The notes under the pieces were generated by a model. That model saw only the letters and a list, made by a program, of their open reading frames with translations. It made no database searches and was not told the origin of the DNA. From the NCBI GenBank assembly GCA_007123695.1, contig SLGN01000530.1, positions 1 through 9,199 of the forward strand: 9,199 bases of DNA, written 5' to 3'. How positions within the stretch are numbered: position 1 is the stretch's first letter; each line of letters starts with the position of its first letter. This document shows positions 1 to 6,691 of the stretch, one piece after another. The stretch comes from Verrucomicrobiales bacterium (GTDB lineage: Bacteria > Verrucomicrobiota > Verrucomicrobiia > Verrucomicrobiales > DEV007). The position numbers were made by a program, and so were the translations under genes.

Positions 1-902
1 AGCTGCTGGAGAGCGCGATCCGCGAACGCTCTCCGGCCTTCGACAAGCCGCTGCTGACCTACAGGCAACAGGGTTTCCCCGACGAACGAACCCTGTTGGA
101 CACGGCAATCAAGGAAACCTTCGTCGCGCTCGTCGAGGCGAGCCGGGCGGAACGGCGGCCCGCACCGCTCGCAAAGCTCTGCGTGGGGGTCGAATGCGGC
201 GGCAGCGACGGCTTTTCCGGCATTTCCGCCAACCCCGCCGTGGGCGCGCTCTCGGACCGGGTCGTCGCGCTCGGCGGGCGCGTGATCCTCTCGGAATTCC
301 CCGAACTCTGCGGGGTCGAGCAGGAGCTGGTCGACCGATGCGTCTCCGACGAGGTAGCGGCCGACTTCACCGCCCTGACCTCGGCCTATGCGGAAAGGGC
401 GAAGGCGGTGGGAAGCGACTTTTCCCAGAATCCCAGCCCCGGGAACATCCGCGACGGGCTCGTGACCGATGCGATCAAGTCGGCCGGAGCGGCAAAGAAG
501 GGCGGCACCTCGCCGGTCGTGGCGGCGATCGACTATCCCGGCGTCGCGACCGAGCCGGGACTGACGCTGCTCTGCACGCCGGGCGGCGACGTCGAGTCGA
601 CGACAGCGATGGCCGGGGCCCACGCGAACGTCATCCTCTTCACCACCGGACTCGGCACGCCCACGGGCAATCCGGTCTGCCCGGTGGTGAAGATCAGCAG
701 CAACACGGAACTGGCCGAGCGGCTCCCCGACCTGATCGATTTCGACACCGGGGCCATCATCCGCGGCGAAGTCGGCATCGACGAGCTCGGCGAGACACTG
801 CTCGACCTCGTCGTCGAGGTGGCCTCAGGGCGCGTGAAAACCAAGGCCCAGATACTGGGACAGAACGACTTCCAACCGTGGAAGAGGGGCGTTTCCCTCT
901 GA
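1..902 (+). CDS. UxaA-family altronate/galactarate dehydratase, C-terminal part (5' end outside window)
   Basis: This is a sugar-acid dehydratase of the UxaA/GarD family. UxaA itself converts D-altronate to 2-dehydro-3-deoxy-D-gluconate in the cytoplasmic hexuronate pathway. The reading frame is open from base 3 with no start, so the gene begins upstream; a TTG at 96 is in frame but lies inside conserved sequence and is not taken as the start. About 299 residues are visible, against roughly 495 in E. coli UxaA. Recognisable family blocks, in order, are GVECGGSDGFSGISANP (around residues 62-78 of the fragment), EFPELCGVE, NPSPGN (around 143-148), GLTLLCTPGGD, LFTTGLGTPTGNPVCPVVKI and IDFDTGAIIRGE. 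The E. coli protein has close counterparts of nearly all of these. The N-terminal SAF-like region is not visible, so it cannot be said whether this is the one-piece enzyme. The substrate (altronate, galactarate or another aldonate) cannot be settled from this part. It ends 43 bases before the stop of the convergent peptidase gene. Confidence 0.93.
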   Translation, partial: LLESAIRERSPAFDKPLLTYRQQGFPDERTLLDTAIKETFVALVEASRAERRPAPLAKLCVGVECGGSDGFSGISANPAVGALSDRVVALGGRVILSEFPELCGVEQELVDRCVSDEVAADFTALTSAYAERAKAVGSDFSQNPSPGNIRDGLVTDAIKSAGAAKKGGTSPVVAAIDYPGVATEPGLTLLCTPGGDVESTTAMAGAHANVILFTTGLGTPTGNPVCPVVKISSNTELAERLPDLIDFDTGAIIRGEVGIDELGETLLDLVVEVASGRVKTKAQILGQNDFQPWKRGVSL

Positions 903-926
903 ATCCAACCGCTCCCTCCCCGCGCC

Positions 927-947
927 GAGTGCAGCGAAGCGGGCCTC
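927..947 (+). repeat. Short extragenic repeat, copy 1
   Basis: It shares the 10-base core CAGCGAAGCG and the flanks GAG and GGCCTC with the inverted copy at 6492-6513; the two differ by a 2-base insertion on one side and a 3-base one on the other. It occupies most of the 43-base convergent gap between the dehydratase and peptidase genes and runs one or two bases into the peptidase stop codon. Confidence 0.4.
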
Positions 948-3489
948 AGCGGGTCAGCCGCACGATGACGCGGTTGTCCTCGCGCAGGTGTCGCACGGCG
1001 GCCTCGCGCACGCCTTCCCGGTCGAGGGAGGCGACGATGCCGGGGGTGCGCCGGTAGCGGTCCCAGCCCAGTCCGACGAGTTCGTCGATGGTGGCGGCGG
1101 AGGCCAGCTCGCGCACGCCCTGCAGGCGGATCGCCTCGCGCCCGATCCACGAGGCCTTGGCCCGGTCGAACTCCGCCTCGGCGAGGCCTTCGGAAAGGAG
1201 CAGGTCGATTTCGGCGAGAACTTCGGACTGCACGAGGTCGAGCTTTTCGGGAGCGGTGGAGACGTAGAAGACGAGCAGACCGGGCTCGAGCCCGTCGATC
1301 CGGGTGGCACCGACCGAGTAGGCGAGCCCGAGCTCTTCGCGGATGCGGACGAAAAGGCGCGAGGCCATGTCGCTGCAAGCCTCGTCGATCATCTCCAGCG
1401 CCGGCAGGTCGGGATGGGAAATCGGCACGGTGCGGTAGCCGACGAGCAGGACGGCCTGCTCCTTTTCATGGCGCAGCTCGACGAGGGGGGGCAGTTCGCC
1501 GGGCAGCGCGAAGCCGCCTTCGCCGAAGGTCCGCGGGCCCGGCACTACGCCATGCTCGAAGCGCGAGCGCACCATGGCCTCGGCCCGGTCGAGATCGAGG
1601 TCGCCGAAGACGCCGACGACGCCATTCCCGCCGACGACGAGCCGCTGGCGCATCGCCTCGAGGGCGTCCCGGTCGAGCGCCCCGACCGACTCGACCGTGC
1701 CGGATGCTTCGAGTCCGTAGGGATGGCTTCCGTAGAGCCCCCGGCGCAGCGCCTTCATCGCCACGGTGAAGGGCCGGTCGGCCTCGGCCTTGATCTGCGC
1801 GAGCTGGTAGGCCTTCTCGCGGTCGACGACCTCGGGCAGGAAGGCGGGCTCGAGGAGCGTTTCGCCGAGCAAATCGACGACGCGCTCGAGGTCGGTCCGC
1901 AGGGCGTGGACGGAGACGGCGAAGCTGTTGTTTCCACCGCTCGCGCCGATGCCGCCGCCGACCGACTCGATCTCGCGGGCGAGCTCCTCGGCGTCGCGCT
2001 TCAGCGTGTCCTTGGAGAGCAGCCGGGCCATCAGGCGGGTGATTCCCGAGACGGCGGGAGTTTCGGCGAGCAACCCGCCCCGGAAGGCCCCGGTCGCCTG
2101 CACGAAGGGGACGCGGTGGTCGGCCAGCAGGAGCACGGTAAGCCCGTTGTCCAAAACGACCCGGCGAAAATCCTCGGAGCGTCCCGGCCGGTCCGGCGGC
2201 GGGGAAACCGTGGCGGTCGCCTTGGGAACGAGCGAGACGGTGGTGCAACGGTCTTCGCGTAGGTAGCGGCGTGCCGCTTCGGCGACGGCTTCGGCGCCGA
2301 CGTGCTGGACCGACTCGACGTAGTCGCGGGTGAAATCGGGGTTGCGGGCGAGCAGCCAGTTCGCCCCGATGTCCGAGGCCTGGCCGCGCATGTCGGCGAA
2401 GGTGGCGAACTGCGCGCTGAGAATCTGGCGGCGCGCCTTTTCCAGCTCGTGCTCGGTGACGCCGTCGCGCCGGATCCGCTCGACCTCCGCCAGTACGGCC
2501 TCGCGGGCGGGCCCGGCCTTCTCCGGCTCGGTGTCGAAGCTCAGCGTGAACTGCCCCGCGAAGGCCGGGGTGTAGCACCACGAGCCGACCGAATGCGCGA
2601 GATGGAGCCGCTCGCGCACGGACTGGAAGAGACGGGAACTGCGCCCCTCGCCGAGGATGGCGGAGAGCAGGTCTAGCGCAGTGGTGTCGGGATGGAGCGC
2701 GTCGGGAATCTGCCAGGAGATCCGCTCGCGGTGCAGCTCGGTGGGAAAGGCGATCGATTCGGCCCGGTGCCCGGTCTGCGGAGGCTCGGAAATCGCCGCC
2801 ACGGGGCTGCGGCGGCGGCGCCCGAGCCCGCCGAGGCGCTCGCCGATCCGGTCGATCACTTCGTCGGCGTTCACGTCGCCGGCGACGACGAGGAAGAAGT
2901 TGTCCGGAGAATAGCGTTCGTGGTAGTAGGTGCCGAGATCGTCGCGGCGGAGCTGGTTGAAGAGGTCGAGGTGGCCGATGACCGGGTGGCGGCAGGGATG
3001 CTCGGCGTAGGCGGTGCGGAAGAGCAGCTTGCCGAGCACCTGCTCGGGACTGTCCTCGCCCATCGCGATCTCGCGGTGGATCACCTCGCGCTCGCCCTCG
3101 AACTCGTCTTCGGGGATCTCGGCGTGCCCGAGCACGTCGCAGAGCACGTCGAGGCAGTCCATCGCCCCGTCGGCAGGCGCGTCGATCCAGTAGACGGTAC
3201 GGTCGAAGGAGGTGTAGGCGTTGATGTAGCCACCGCGGGCCTGCACCGCCTTGGCGATGTCGGTGGCGCTGCGTCCCCCGGCGCCCTTGAAGAGCATGTG
3301 CTCGAGGAAATGGGAGAGGCCCGCGCCGAGCCAACTGCCCTCGTGGATGCTGCCCGACCGGACCCAGCCCTGCAAGCTCGCGACCGGGGCGGAGGAATCC
3401 TCGCGCACGAGGATCTCCAGTCCGTTCGCCAGAGTCGCGAGCCGGGCCTCGAAGGGCGGAAAATGCAGAGCCTCGGATTCGGCGCTCAA
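946..3489 (-). CDS. Tandem M16-family zinc metallopeptidase (insulinase/MPP type)
   Basis: The product is a two-module M16 peptidase, probably degrading peptides or small proteins. From the TTG at 3489 it has 847 residues, usual for fused two-module M16 proteins. Module 1 (about 1-430) carries the inverted zinc motif HFLEH (H60, E63, H64). A downstream Glu in EREVIHREI (E140) is placed as the third ligand, as in mitochondrial processing peptidase beta subunits. Module 2 (about 437-847) starts at VVLDNGLTVLLL, has no HxxEH, and keeps IREELGLAYSVG (R717, Y724), the Arg/Tyr pair linked to substrate binding in this clan. So one active and one inactive half are fused. The frame stays open upstream to 3987, but that part is Arg/Pro-rich and overlaps the next gene, so it is excluded. 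The TTG overlaps the preceding TGA by four bases (TTGA), which suggests translational coupling. No signal peptide is seen with this start, so a cytoplasmic site is inferred. The start is less certain than the family. Confidence 0.92.
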   Translation of the reverse strand: MSAESEALHFPPFEARLATLANGLEILVREDSSAPVASLQGWVRSGSIHEGSWLGAGLSHFLEHMLFKGAGGRSATDIAKAVQARGGYINAYTSFDRTVYWIDAPADGAMDCLDVLCDVLGHAEIPEDEFEGEREVIHREIAMGEDSPEQVLGKLLFRTAYAEHPCRHPVIGHLDLFNQLRRDDLGTYYHERYSPDNFFLVVAGDVNADEVIDRIGERLGGLGRRRRSPVAAISEPPQTGHRAESIAFPTELHRERISWQIPDALHPDTTALDLLSAILGEGRSSRLFQSVRERLHLAHSVGSWCYTPAFAGQFTLSFDTEPEKAGPAREAVLAEVERIRRDGVTEHELEKARRQILSAQFATFADMRGQASDIGANWLLARNPDFTRDYVESVQHVGAEAVAEAARRYLREDRCTTVSLVPKATATVSPPPDRPGRSEDFRRVVLDNGLTVLLLADHRVPFVQATGAFRGGLLAETPAVSGITRLMARLLSKDTLKRDAEELAREIESVGGGIGASGGNNSFAVSVHALRTDLERVVDLLGETLLEPAFLPEVVDREKAYQLAQIKAEADRPFTVAMKALRRGLYGSHPYGLEASGTVESVGALDRDALEAMRQRLVVGGNGVVGVFGDLDLDRAEAMVRSRFEHGVVPGPRTFGEGGFALPGELPPLVELRHEKEQAVLLVGYRTVPISHPDLPALEMIDEACSDMASRLFVRIREELGLAYSVGATRIDGLEPGLLVFYVSTAPEKLDLVQSEVLAEIDLLLSEGLAEAEFDRAKASWIGREAIRLQGVRELASAATIDELVGLGWDRYRRTPGIVASLDREGVREAAVRHLREDNRVIVRLTR

Positions 3490-3956
3490 AGCTCGCTGGG
3501 CGTCGCGGGTTGGTTGCCACGCGCCGGCGGATCGACCGCCGGACCGGTCCCGCGGCGCGGAGCGAGGACCTCGCGGGTCGGGAGGAAGGGCGCGAGAAGC
3601 GCCTCGCGCAGGTCGATGACGCCCTCGAAGTCCTCGGGCGAATCCTCCTCGGAGCGGCCGAAGGCGCCGACTTGGATCAGGTTGAAGACCATCGCCCCGA
3701 CATCCTCGCCGGTGCGCACGCCCCAGGATTCGAGCACCGCGACGGCCATCGATCCGAACTTCTCGGTCGCGCACGACACCAGTCCCCGCAGCAATTCCGG
3801 ACCGCTGACGTGGCGGTGCTCGACGAGTTCGTCCTTCCGCAGGCTCTTGACGGTGTGGTCGAGGGCTTCCCTCAAGAACTGGTATCCGTCGGCGGAGAAG
3901 CGCCGGTCCTGCTGCAGGACGGTCTTCACGGCGGCATCGAAGTGGACTCTTTCCAT
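3486..3956 (-). CDS. Minf_1886 family protein
   Basis: This is a 156-residue protein of the Minf_1886 family, named after a Methylacidiphilum gene and known mostly from Verrucomicrobia and Planctomycetes. Its function is not established. The family pattern is clear: an N-terminal part with VLQQDRRFSADGYQFLREAL (about 13-32), then HVSGPELLRGL (49-59), FGSMAVAVLESWGVR (67-81), MVFNLIQVGAFGRSEEDSPEDF (89-110). A Pro-rich tail of about 35 residues follows, possibly disordered. No signal peptide or membrane segment is seen, so it is probably cytoplasmic. The ATG at 3956 is chosen because the homologous region begins right after it; there is no Shine-Dalgarno upstream. Its stop overlaps the TTG start of the M16 peptidase, so the two are probably co-transcribed and coupled. 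That pairing suggests, but does not show, a shared role. It is transcribed away from the PhoD-like gene across a 192-base divergent region. Confidence 0.88.
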   Translation of the reverse strand: MERVHFDAAVKTVLQQDRRFSADGYQFLREALDHTVKSLRKDELVEHRHVSGPELLRGLVSCATEKFGSMAVAVLESWGVRTGEDVGAMVFNLIQVGAFGRSEEDSPEDFEGVIDLREALLAPFLPTREVLAPRRGTGPAVDPPARGNQPATPSEL

Positions 3957-4148
3957 GGGAAGGGCGCGGCGGCGGGTCTCGGTGCAAGGTGCCGCTCGAC
4001 TCCCTCCATCGTCAAAAAGCCGCAGCGAGTCAAGGGCCAATGCCGCATCGAGTCGAAATGCCCGGAAAGGCGGACCGCTCCGCAGTGCTGCGGGAAAGGT
4101 TTCCCCTTGTCTTGCCAGCGTATCCGCCGAAATTGCGCCCCCCGAACC
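3957..4148. other. Divergent intergenic region (minus-strand Minf_1886/M16 unit and plus-strand PhoD-like gene)
   Basis: This 192-base gap must hold the start signals of two divergently read units. I see no convincing -35/-10 pair on either strand. The best minus-strand candidate, TTGACT at 4033-4028, has only a poor -10 (GATGGA) at 17-base spacing. Neither start codon has a Shine-Dalgarno sequence. The region contains three adjacent short dyads at 4070-4105, listed separately. No small open frame in it looks like a gene. Confidence 0.6.
4070..4105. promoter_or_regulatory. Cluster of three short dyads, possible operator or hairpin region
   Basis: Three perfect inverted repeats lie end to end. 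GCGGA and TCCGC (4070-4074, 4079-4083) flank a 4-base centre. CGCAG and CTGCG (4081-4085, 4088-4092) flank TG. GGGAAA and TTTCCC (4092-4097, 4100-4105) flank GG. They sit 44-79 bases upstream of the PhoD-like start. The 2-base centres of the last two are too tight for good hairpin loops but suit a site for a dimeric DNA-binding protein. No specific regulator is recognised, and chance dyads are common in GC-rich DNA. Confidence 0.3.
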
Positions 4149-6476
4149 ATGATCCGAGAAATCCCCCGACGCCTCAGCCTCAAGCTGCTCTCCTCCCTTT
4201 CCCTGATCGGCATCCTGCCCCGCCGCCCGGCCCGCGCCGACGACGATGCCGCCAACCGGCTCGACCGCTGGGACCGCACCGAGGACCGCGTCTTCCTCGG
4301 GGGCGAGTTCTGGGCCAATCCGATGGAGGACTGGCGGCTCCGCGGCGGCTGGGCCGAATGCCTCGTCAGCTCGGGCAACCGCAGCGTCCATTCCCTGACG
4401 CGGGCCCTGCGCAACGCCGAGGGGGCCTTCGCAATGTCGGTGCGGATGCGACGCCCCGACGAGCTGTCCGCCGATGGCGGCGCGGGATTCCGCATCGGGG
4501 TGCGCAGCGACATCGACGAATACCGCAGCAACTGCTTCGCGGGGGGCGGGATCGACGCCGGGCTCGTCGGCGACGAACTCATCCTCGGACGCGAGTCGGC
4601 GAAGCTGGAGCGCCCCTTCCCCGGCGGCGAGTGCCGCCTTCATCTCGTCGGCAGTCCTGGCGAGGGCGATCGCTACCATCTCGAACTGACCGCGACCCTG
4701 CCAGACGGCACCCGCCTCGGATCGGTGAAGCTCGATGCGCAGAAAAAGTTCGTGGTCGGCAATCTCGCCCTCGTCAGCCAGTTGAAGCGGCCGCCTCGCG
4801 GTCGCGTCGAGGAGCCGGCCTGGAGCTTCACCGACTGGCACGCCTCGGGCGACGCCCTCGCCACGACCCCCGAACACCGTTTCGGCCCCATCCTCTGGAC
4901 AATGTACAGCCTGAGCGATTCCCGCAGCGACGAGGGCTTCGTGATGAAGCTCAGCGCCCTGACCGGTCCGCTTGCCAAATCCTCGCCGCAGGAGATCGAG
5001 CTGCTCGTGGAAAAGGACGGTGCCTGGACTTCGCTCGGCAAGCAGGCCCTCGACACCGAGGCCTGGATGGCGACCTTCCGCATTCCCAACTGGGACGAGA
5101 CCACCGAGACTCCCTACAAAGTGGTGCATCGGGAAACGCTCACCGACGGCACCGAGTCGATCGACGAATGGGGCGGCCGCATCAAGCCCAACCCCTCGGG
5201 CCGCCCGCTGCGCATCGGCGCCCTGACCTGCCAGAACGACTACGCCTTTCCCTACGAGCCCGTGGCGCAGAACCTGCTGCGGCTCGACCCCGACCTGCTT
5301 TATTTTTCCGGCGACCAGATCTACGAGGCCCACGGCGGCTTCGGGGTGATCCGCGCGCCCGCCGGTCCCGCCATCCTCAACTACCTGCGCAAGTTCTACC
5401 AGCACGGCTGGGCCTTCCGCGAGTCGATGCGCAACGCCCCCACCCTGTGCATCCCCGACGACCACGACGTCTTCCAGGGGAACTACTGGGGCGAGGGAGG
5501 TCGGGCCATGGAGTTCTCCGAAGGCGACCGCGGCGCCTCCTCCACGGCGGGCTACATCCAGCCCGTCGAGATGGTCAACGTCGTCCACCTCACCAATACC
5601 GCCCACCACCCGGATTTCCACGATCCGACTCCCGTCAAGCAGGGCATGAGCGTCTACTACGGCGACATGGTCTACGGCGGCGTCGGCTTCGCCATCGTCA
5701 GCGACCGGCAGTTCAAGAGCGGCCCCGAGCACGTCGAGGTCGACGGTCCTCGGGCCGACCATGTCGTCAGCCCCGACTTCGACACCGCCTCGCTCGACAA
5801 ACCGGGGCTCGTCCTGCTCGGGGAGCGGCAGGAGACCTTTCTCGAGCAGTGGTGCAAAGACTGGCGCGGCCACACCATGAAGGTCTTCCTCAGCCAGACC
5901 CTCTTCGCCAACGCCGCCACGCACCATGGCAAGGAGGACGGCTACCTCAAGGCCGACCTCGATTCGGGAGGCTGGCCGCAAACTGCACGAAACCGGGCCA
6001 TCGACATCATCCGCGAATCCAAGGCCCTGCACATCAACGGCGACCAGCACCTCGCCACCCTCATCCAGTATGGCGTCGGGGAGCAGCGAGATTCCAACTG
6101 GTCCTTCTGCACCCCCGCCATCGCCGTCGGATATCCGCGCTGGTGGCGGCCCGACGAAGTCGGCATGCCGCACGAGAACCGCCCGCAGCACGGGCTCTCC
6201 CACACCGGAGAGTATCTCGAAGGCCTCGGCAACCGCATCTACGTCTACGCCGTGGGCAACCCCGAAGTCGGGACCGAGCCGAACCGCTACGACAAGGCCC
6301 ACCAGAAGGGCAGCGGCTTCGGTTTCGTGACCATCGATCCCGAGGCCCGCACCTACCACTGCGAGGCCTTCCGATTCCTCGTCGATGCCACCGACGGCAA
6401 GCCGGAAAACCAGTTCCCCGGCTGGCCGCTGACGATCCACCAGGACGAAAACGCCGGAGAGAACCGGATCCGGTAG
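4149..6476 (+). CDS. Exported PhoD-like phosphatase/phosphodiesterase with N-terminal beta-sandwich-like domain
   Basis: This is a 775-residue protein of the alkaline phosphatase D (PhoD-like) metallophosphatase superfamily. Such enzymes hydrolyse phosphomonoesters or phosphodiesters outside the cytoplasm with bound metal ions. Residues 1-30 look like a signal peptide ending in ARA before DDD. The start IPRRLSLKLL has a twin Arg in a Tat-like setting, and known PhoD proteins use the Tat route. Residues about 35-240 form a separate domain rich in beta-type motifs (LGGEFWANPMEDW, GAGFRIGVRSD, RYHLELTATL, WSFTDWHASGDAL) resembling LamG/concanavalin-type sandwiches. The phosphatase core follows: RIGALTCQND (about 355-364), LLYFSGDQIYE with D389, IPDDHDVFQGNYW with D437, D438, H439 and D440, VFLSQTLFANA, and INGDQHLATL with D632 and H634. 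These match the metal-site blocks of the family. The ATG at 4149 is chosen for the signal peptide; no Shine-Dalgarno is seen. The true substrate is unknown, and PhoD-like proteins in PVC bacteria are diverse. Confidence 0.85.
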   Translation: MIREIPRRLSLKLLSSLSLIGILPRRPARADDDAANRLDRWDRTEDRVFLGGEFWANPMEDWRLRGGWAECLVSSGNRSVHSLTRALRNAEGAFAMSVRMRRPDELSADGGAGFRIGVRSDIDEYRSNCFAGGGIDAGLVGDELILGRESAKLERPFPGGECRLHLVGSPGEGDRYHLELTATLPDGTRLGSVKLDAQKKFVVGNLALVSQLKRPPRGRVEEPAWSFTDWHASGDALATTPEHRFGPILWTMYSLSDSRSDEGFVMKLSALTGPLAKSSPQEIELLVEKDGAWTSLGKQALDTEAWMATFRIPNWDETTETPYKVVHRETLTDGTESIDEWGGRIKPNPSGRPLRIGALTCQNDYAFPYEPVAQNLLRLDPDLLYFSGDQIYEAHGGFGVIRAPAGPAILNYLRKFYQHGWAFRESMRNAPTLCIPDDHDVFQGNYWGEGGRAMEFSEGDRGASSTAGYIQPVEMVNVVHLTNTAHHPDFHDPTPVKQGMSVYYGDMVYGGVGFAIVSDRQFKSGPEHVEVDGPRADHVVSPDFDTASLDKPGLVLLGERQETFLEQWCKDWRGHTMKVFLSQTLFANAATHHGKEDGYLKADLDSGGWPQTARNRAIDIIRESKALHINGDQHLATLIQYGVGEQRDSNWSFCTPAIAVGYPRWWRPDEVGMPHENRPQHGLSHTGEYLEGLGNRIYVYAVGNPEVGTEPNRYDKAHQKGSGFGFVTIDPEARTYHCEAFRFLVDATDGKPENQFPGWPLTIHQDENAGENRIR

Positions 6477-6491
6477 GCCCGCGCGTCGGTC

Positions 6492-6513
6492 GAGGCCGCT
6501 CGCTTCGCTGCTC
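6492..6513 (-). repeat. Short extragenic repeat, copy 2
   Basis: Read on the minus strand, this starts GAG, continues CAGCGAAGCG, then AGC and GGCCTC. A near-identical order (GAG, TG, CAGCGAAGCG, GGCCTC) is seen on the plus strand at 927-947. Both copies lie just after the 3' end of a gene, 16 bases past the PhoD-like stop in this case. Two copies in one window may be part of a dispersed family, but they are short and GC-rich. Confidence 0.4.
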
Positions 6514-6550
6514 TCGTCGGGGGTGCCGGGAATGGACCGCCCGCCGACGA
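6514..6550 (+). terminator. Hairpin downstream of the PhoD-like gene, no U-tract
   Basis: TCGTCGG (6514-6520) pairs perfectly with CCGACGA (6544-6550). The stem can be extended inward by GGG with CCC if one G is bulged, leaving a loop of about 16 bases. It begins 38 bases after the PhoD-like stop, a reasonable place for transcript-end processing or termination. The following bases are G-rich with no T run, so it is not a classical Rho-independent terminator; it could protect the 3' end of the mRNA. Confidence 0.35.
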
Positions 6551-6620
6551 CGCGAGGGGGTGGTTGTGGGTTGATAAGGACCCGGTGCGAACCCAGGCCC
6601 GCGCCTCCGTTTCGCCGAGG

Positions 6621-6649
6621 TTGAGCTTTTCCCGAAACTCCCGTAGAGT
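6621..6649 (+). promoter_or_regulatory. Sigma-70-like promoter for yaaA
   Basis: TTGAGC at 6621-6626 and TAGAGT at 6644-6649 are separated by exactly 17 bases. Each hexamer matches the sigma-70 consensus at four of six positions. Transcription would start near 6656, giving a leader of about 35 bases before the yaaA ATG. The spacer is the most AT-rich part of this gap. I see no clear OxyR site, although E. coli yaaA is known to be under OxyR. Confidence 0.5.
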
Positions 6650-6691
6650 TGGCCGTTTGTCCGCCGCCCCTCTTCCCGGCACCACCGCGCC

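Larger units (their letters stand above)
6477..6691. other. Intergenic region between the PhoD-like gene and yaaA
   Basis: These 215 bases hold, in order, a copy of a short repeat (6492-6513), a strong hairpin (6514-6550) and a sigma-70-like promoter (6621-6649), each listed separately. A stretch rich in G and T (6556-6575) lies between the hairpin and the promoter. No open frame here looks like a real gene. Confidence 0.7.

Noticed and set aside
909..942. Possible terminator hairpin (CCGCT/AGCGG) in the convergent gap
   Set aside because: The stem has only five pairs, the loop is long and no T run follows on either side.
988..2262. Plus-strand open frame of 424 codons, and a similar one at 2692-4152
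   Set aside because: Both lie antisense to the M16 and Minf_1886 genes. Their codons mirror those genes and no family is recognised.
3490..3987. N-terminal extension of the M16 peptidase
   Set aside because: The extension is Arg/Pro-rich out-of-frame reading of the Minf_1886 gene, and M16 similarity begins only after 3489.
4005..4033. Minus-strand promoter candidate with TTGACT for the Minf_1886/M16 unit
   Set aside because: The -35 is good, but the matching -10 position reads GATGGA, two of six matches, so it is not listed as a promoter.
3510..4148. Upstream in-frame extension of the PhoD-like gene
   Set aside because: It is antisense to the Minf_1886 gene and would bury the signal peptide more than 200 residues inside the protein.
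3486..6440. Very long minus-strand open frame (984 codons) across the PhoD-like gene
   Set aside because: Only its last 156 codons (3956-3486) match a protein family. The rest is antisense to the PhoD-like gene and is a GC-rich shadow with no recognisable motif.
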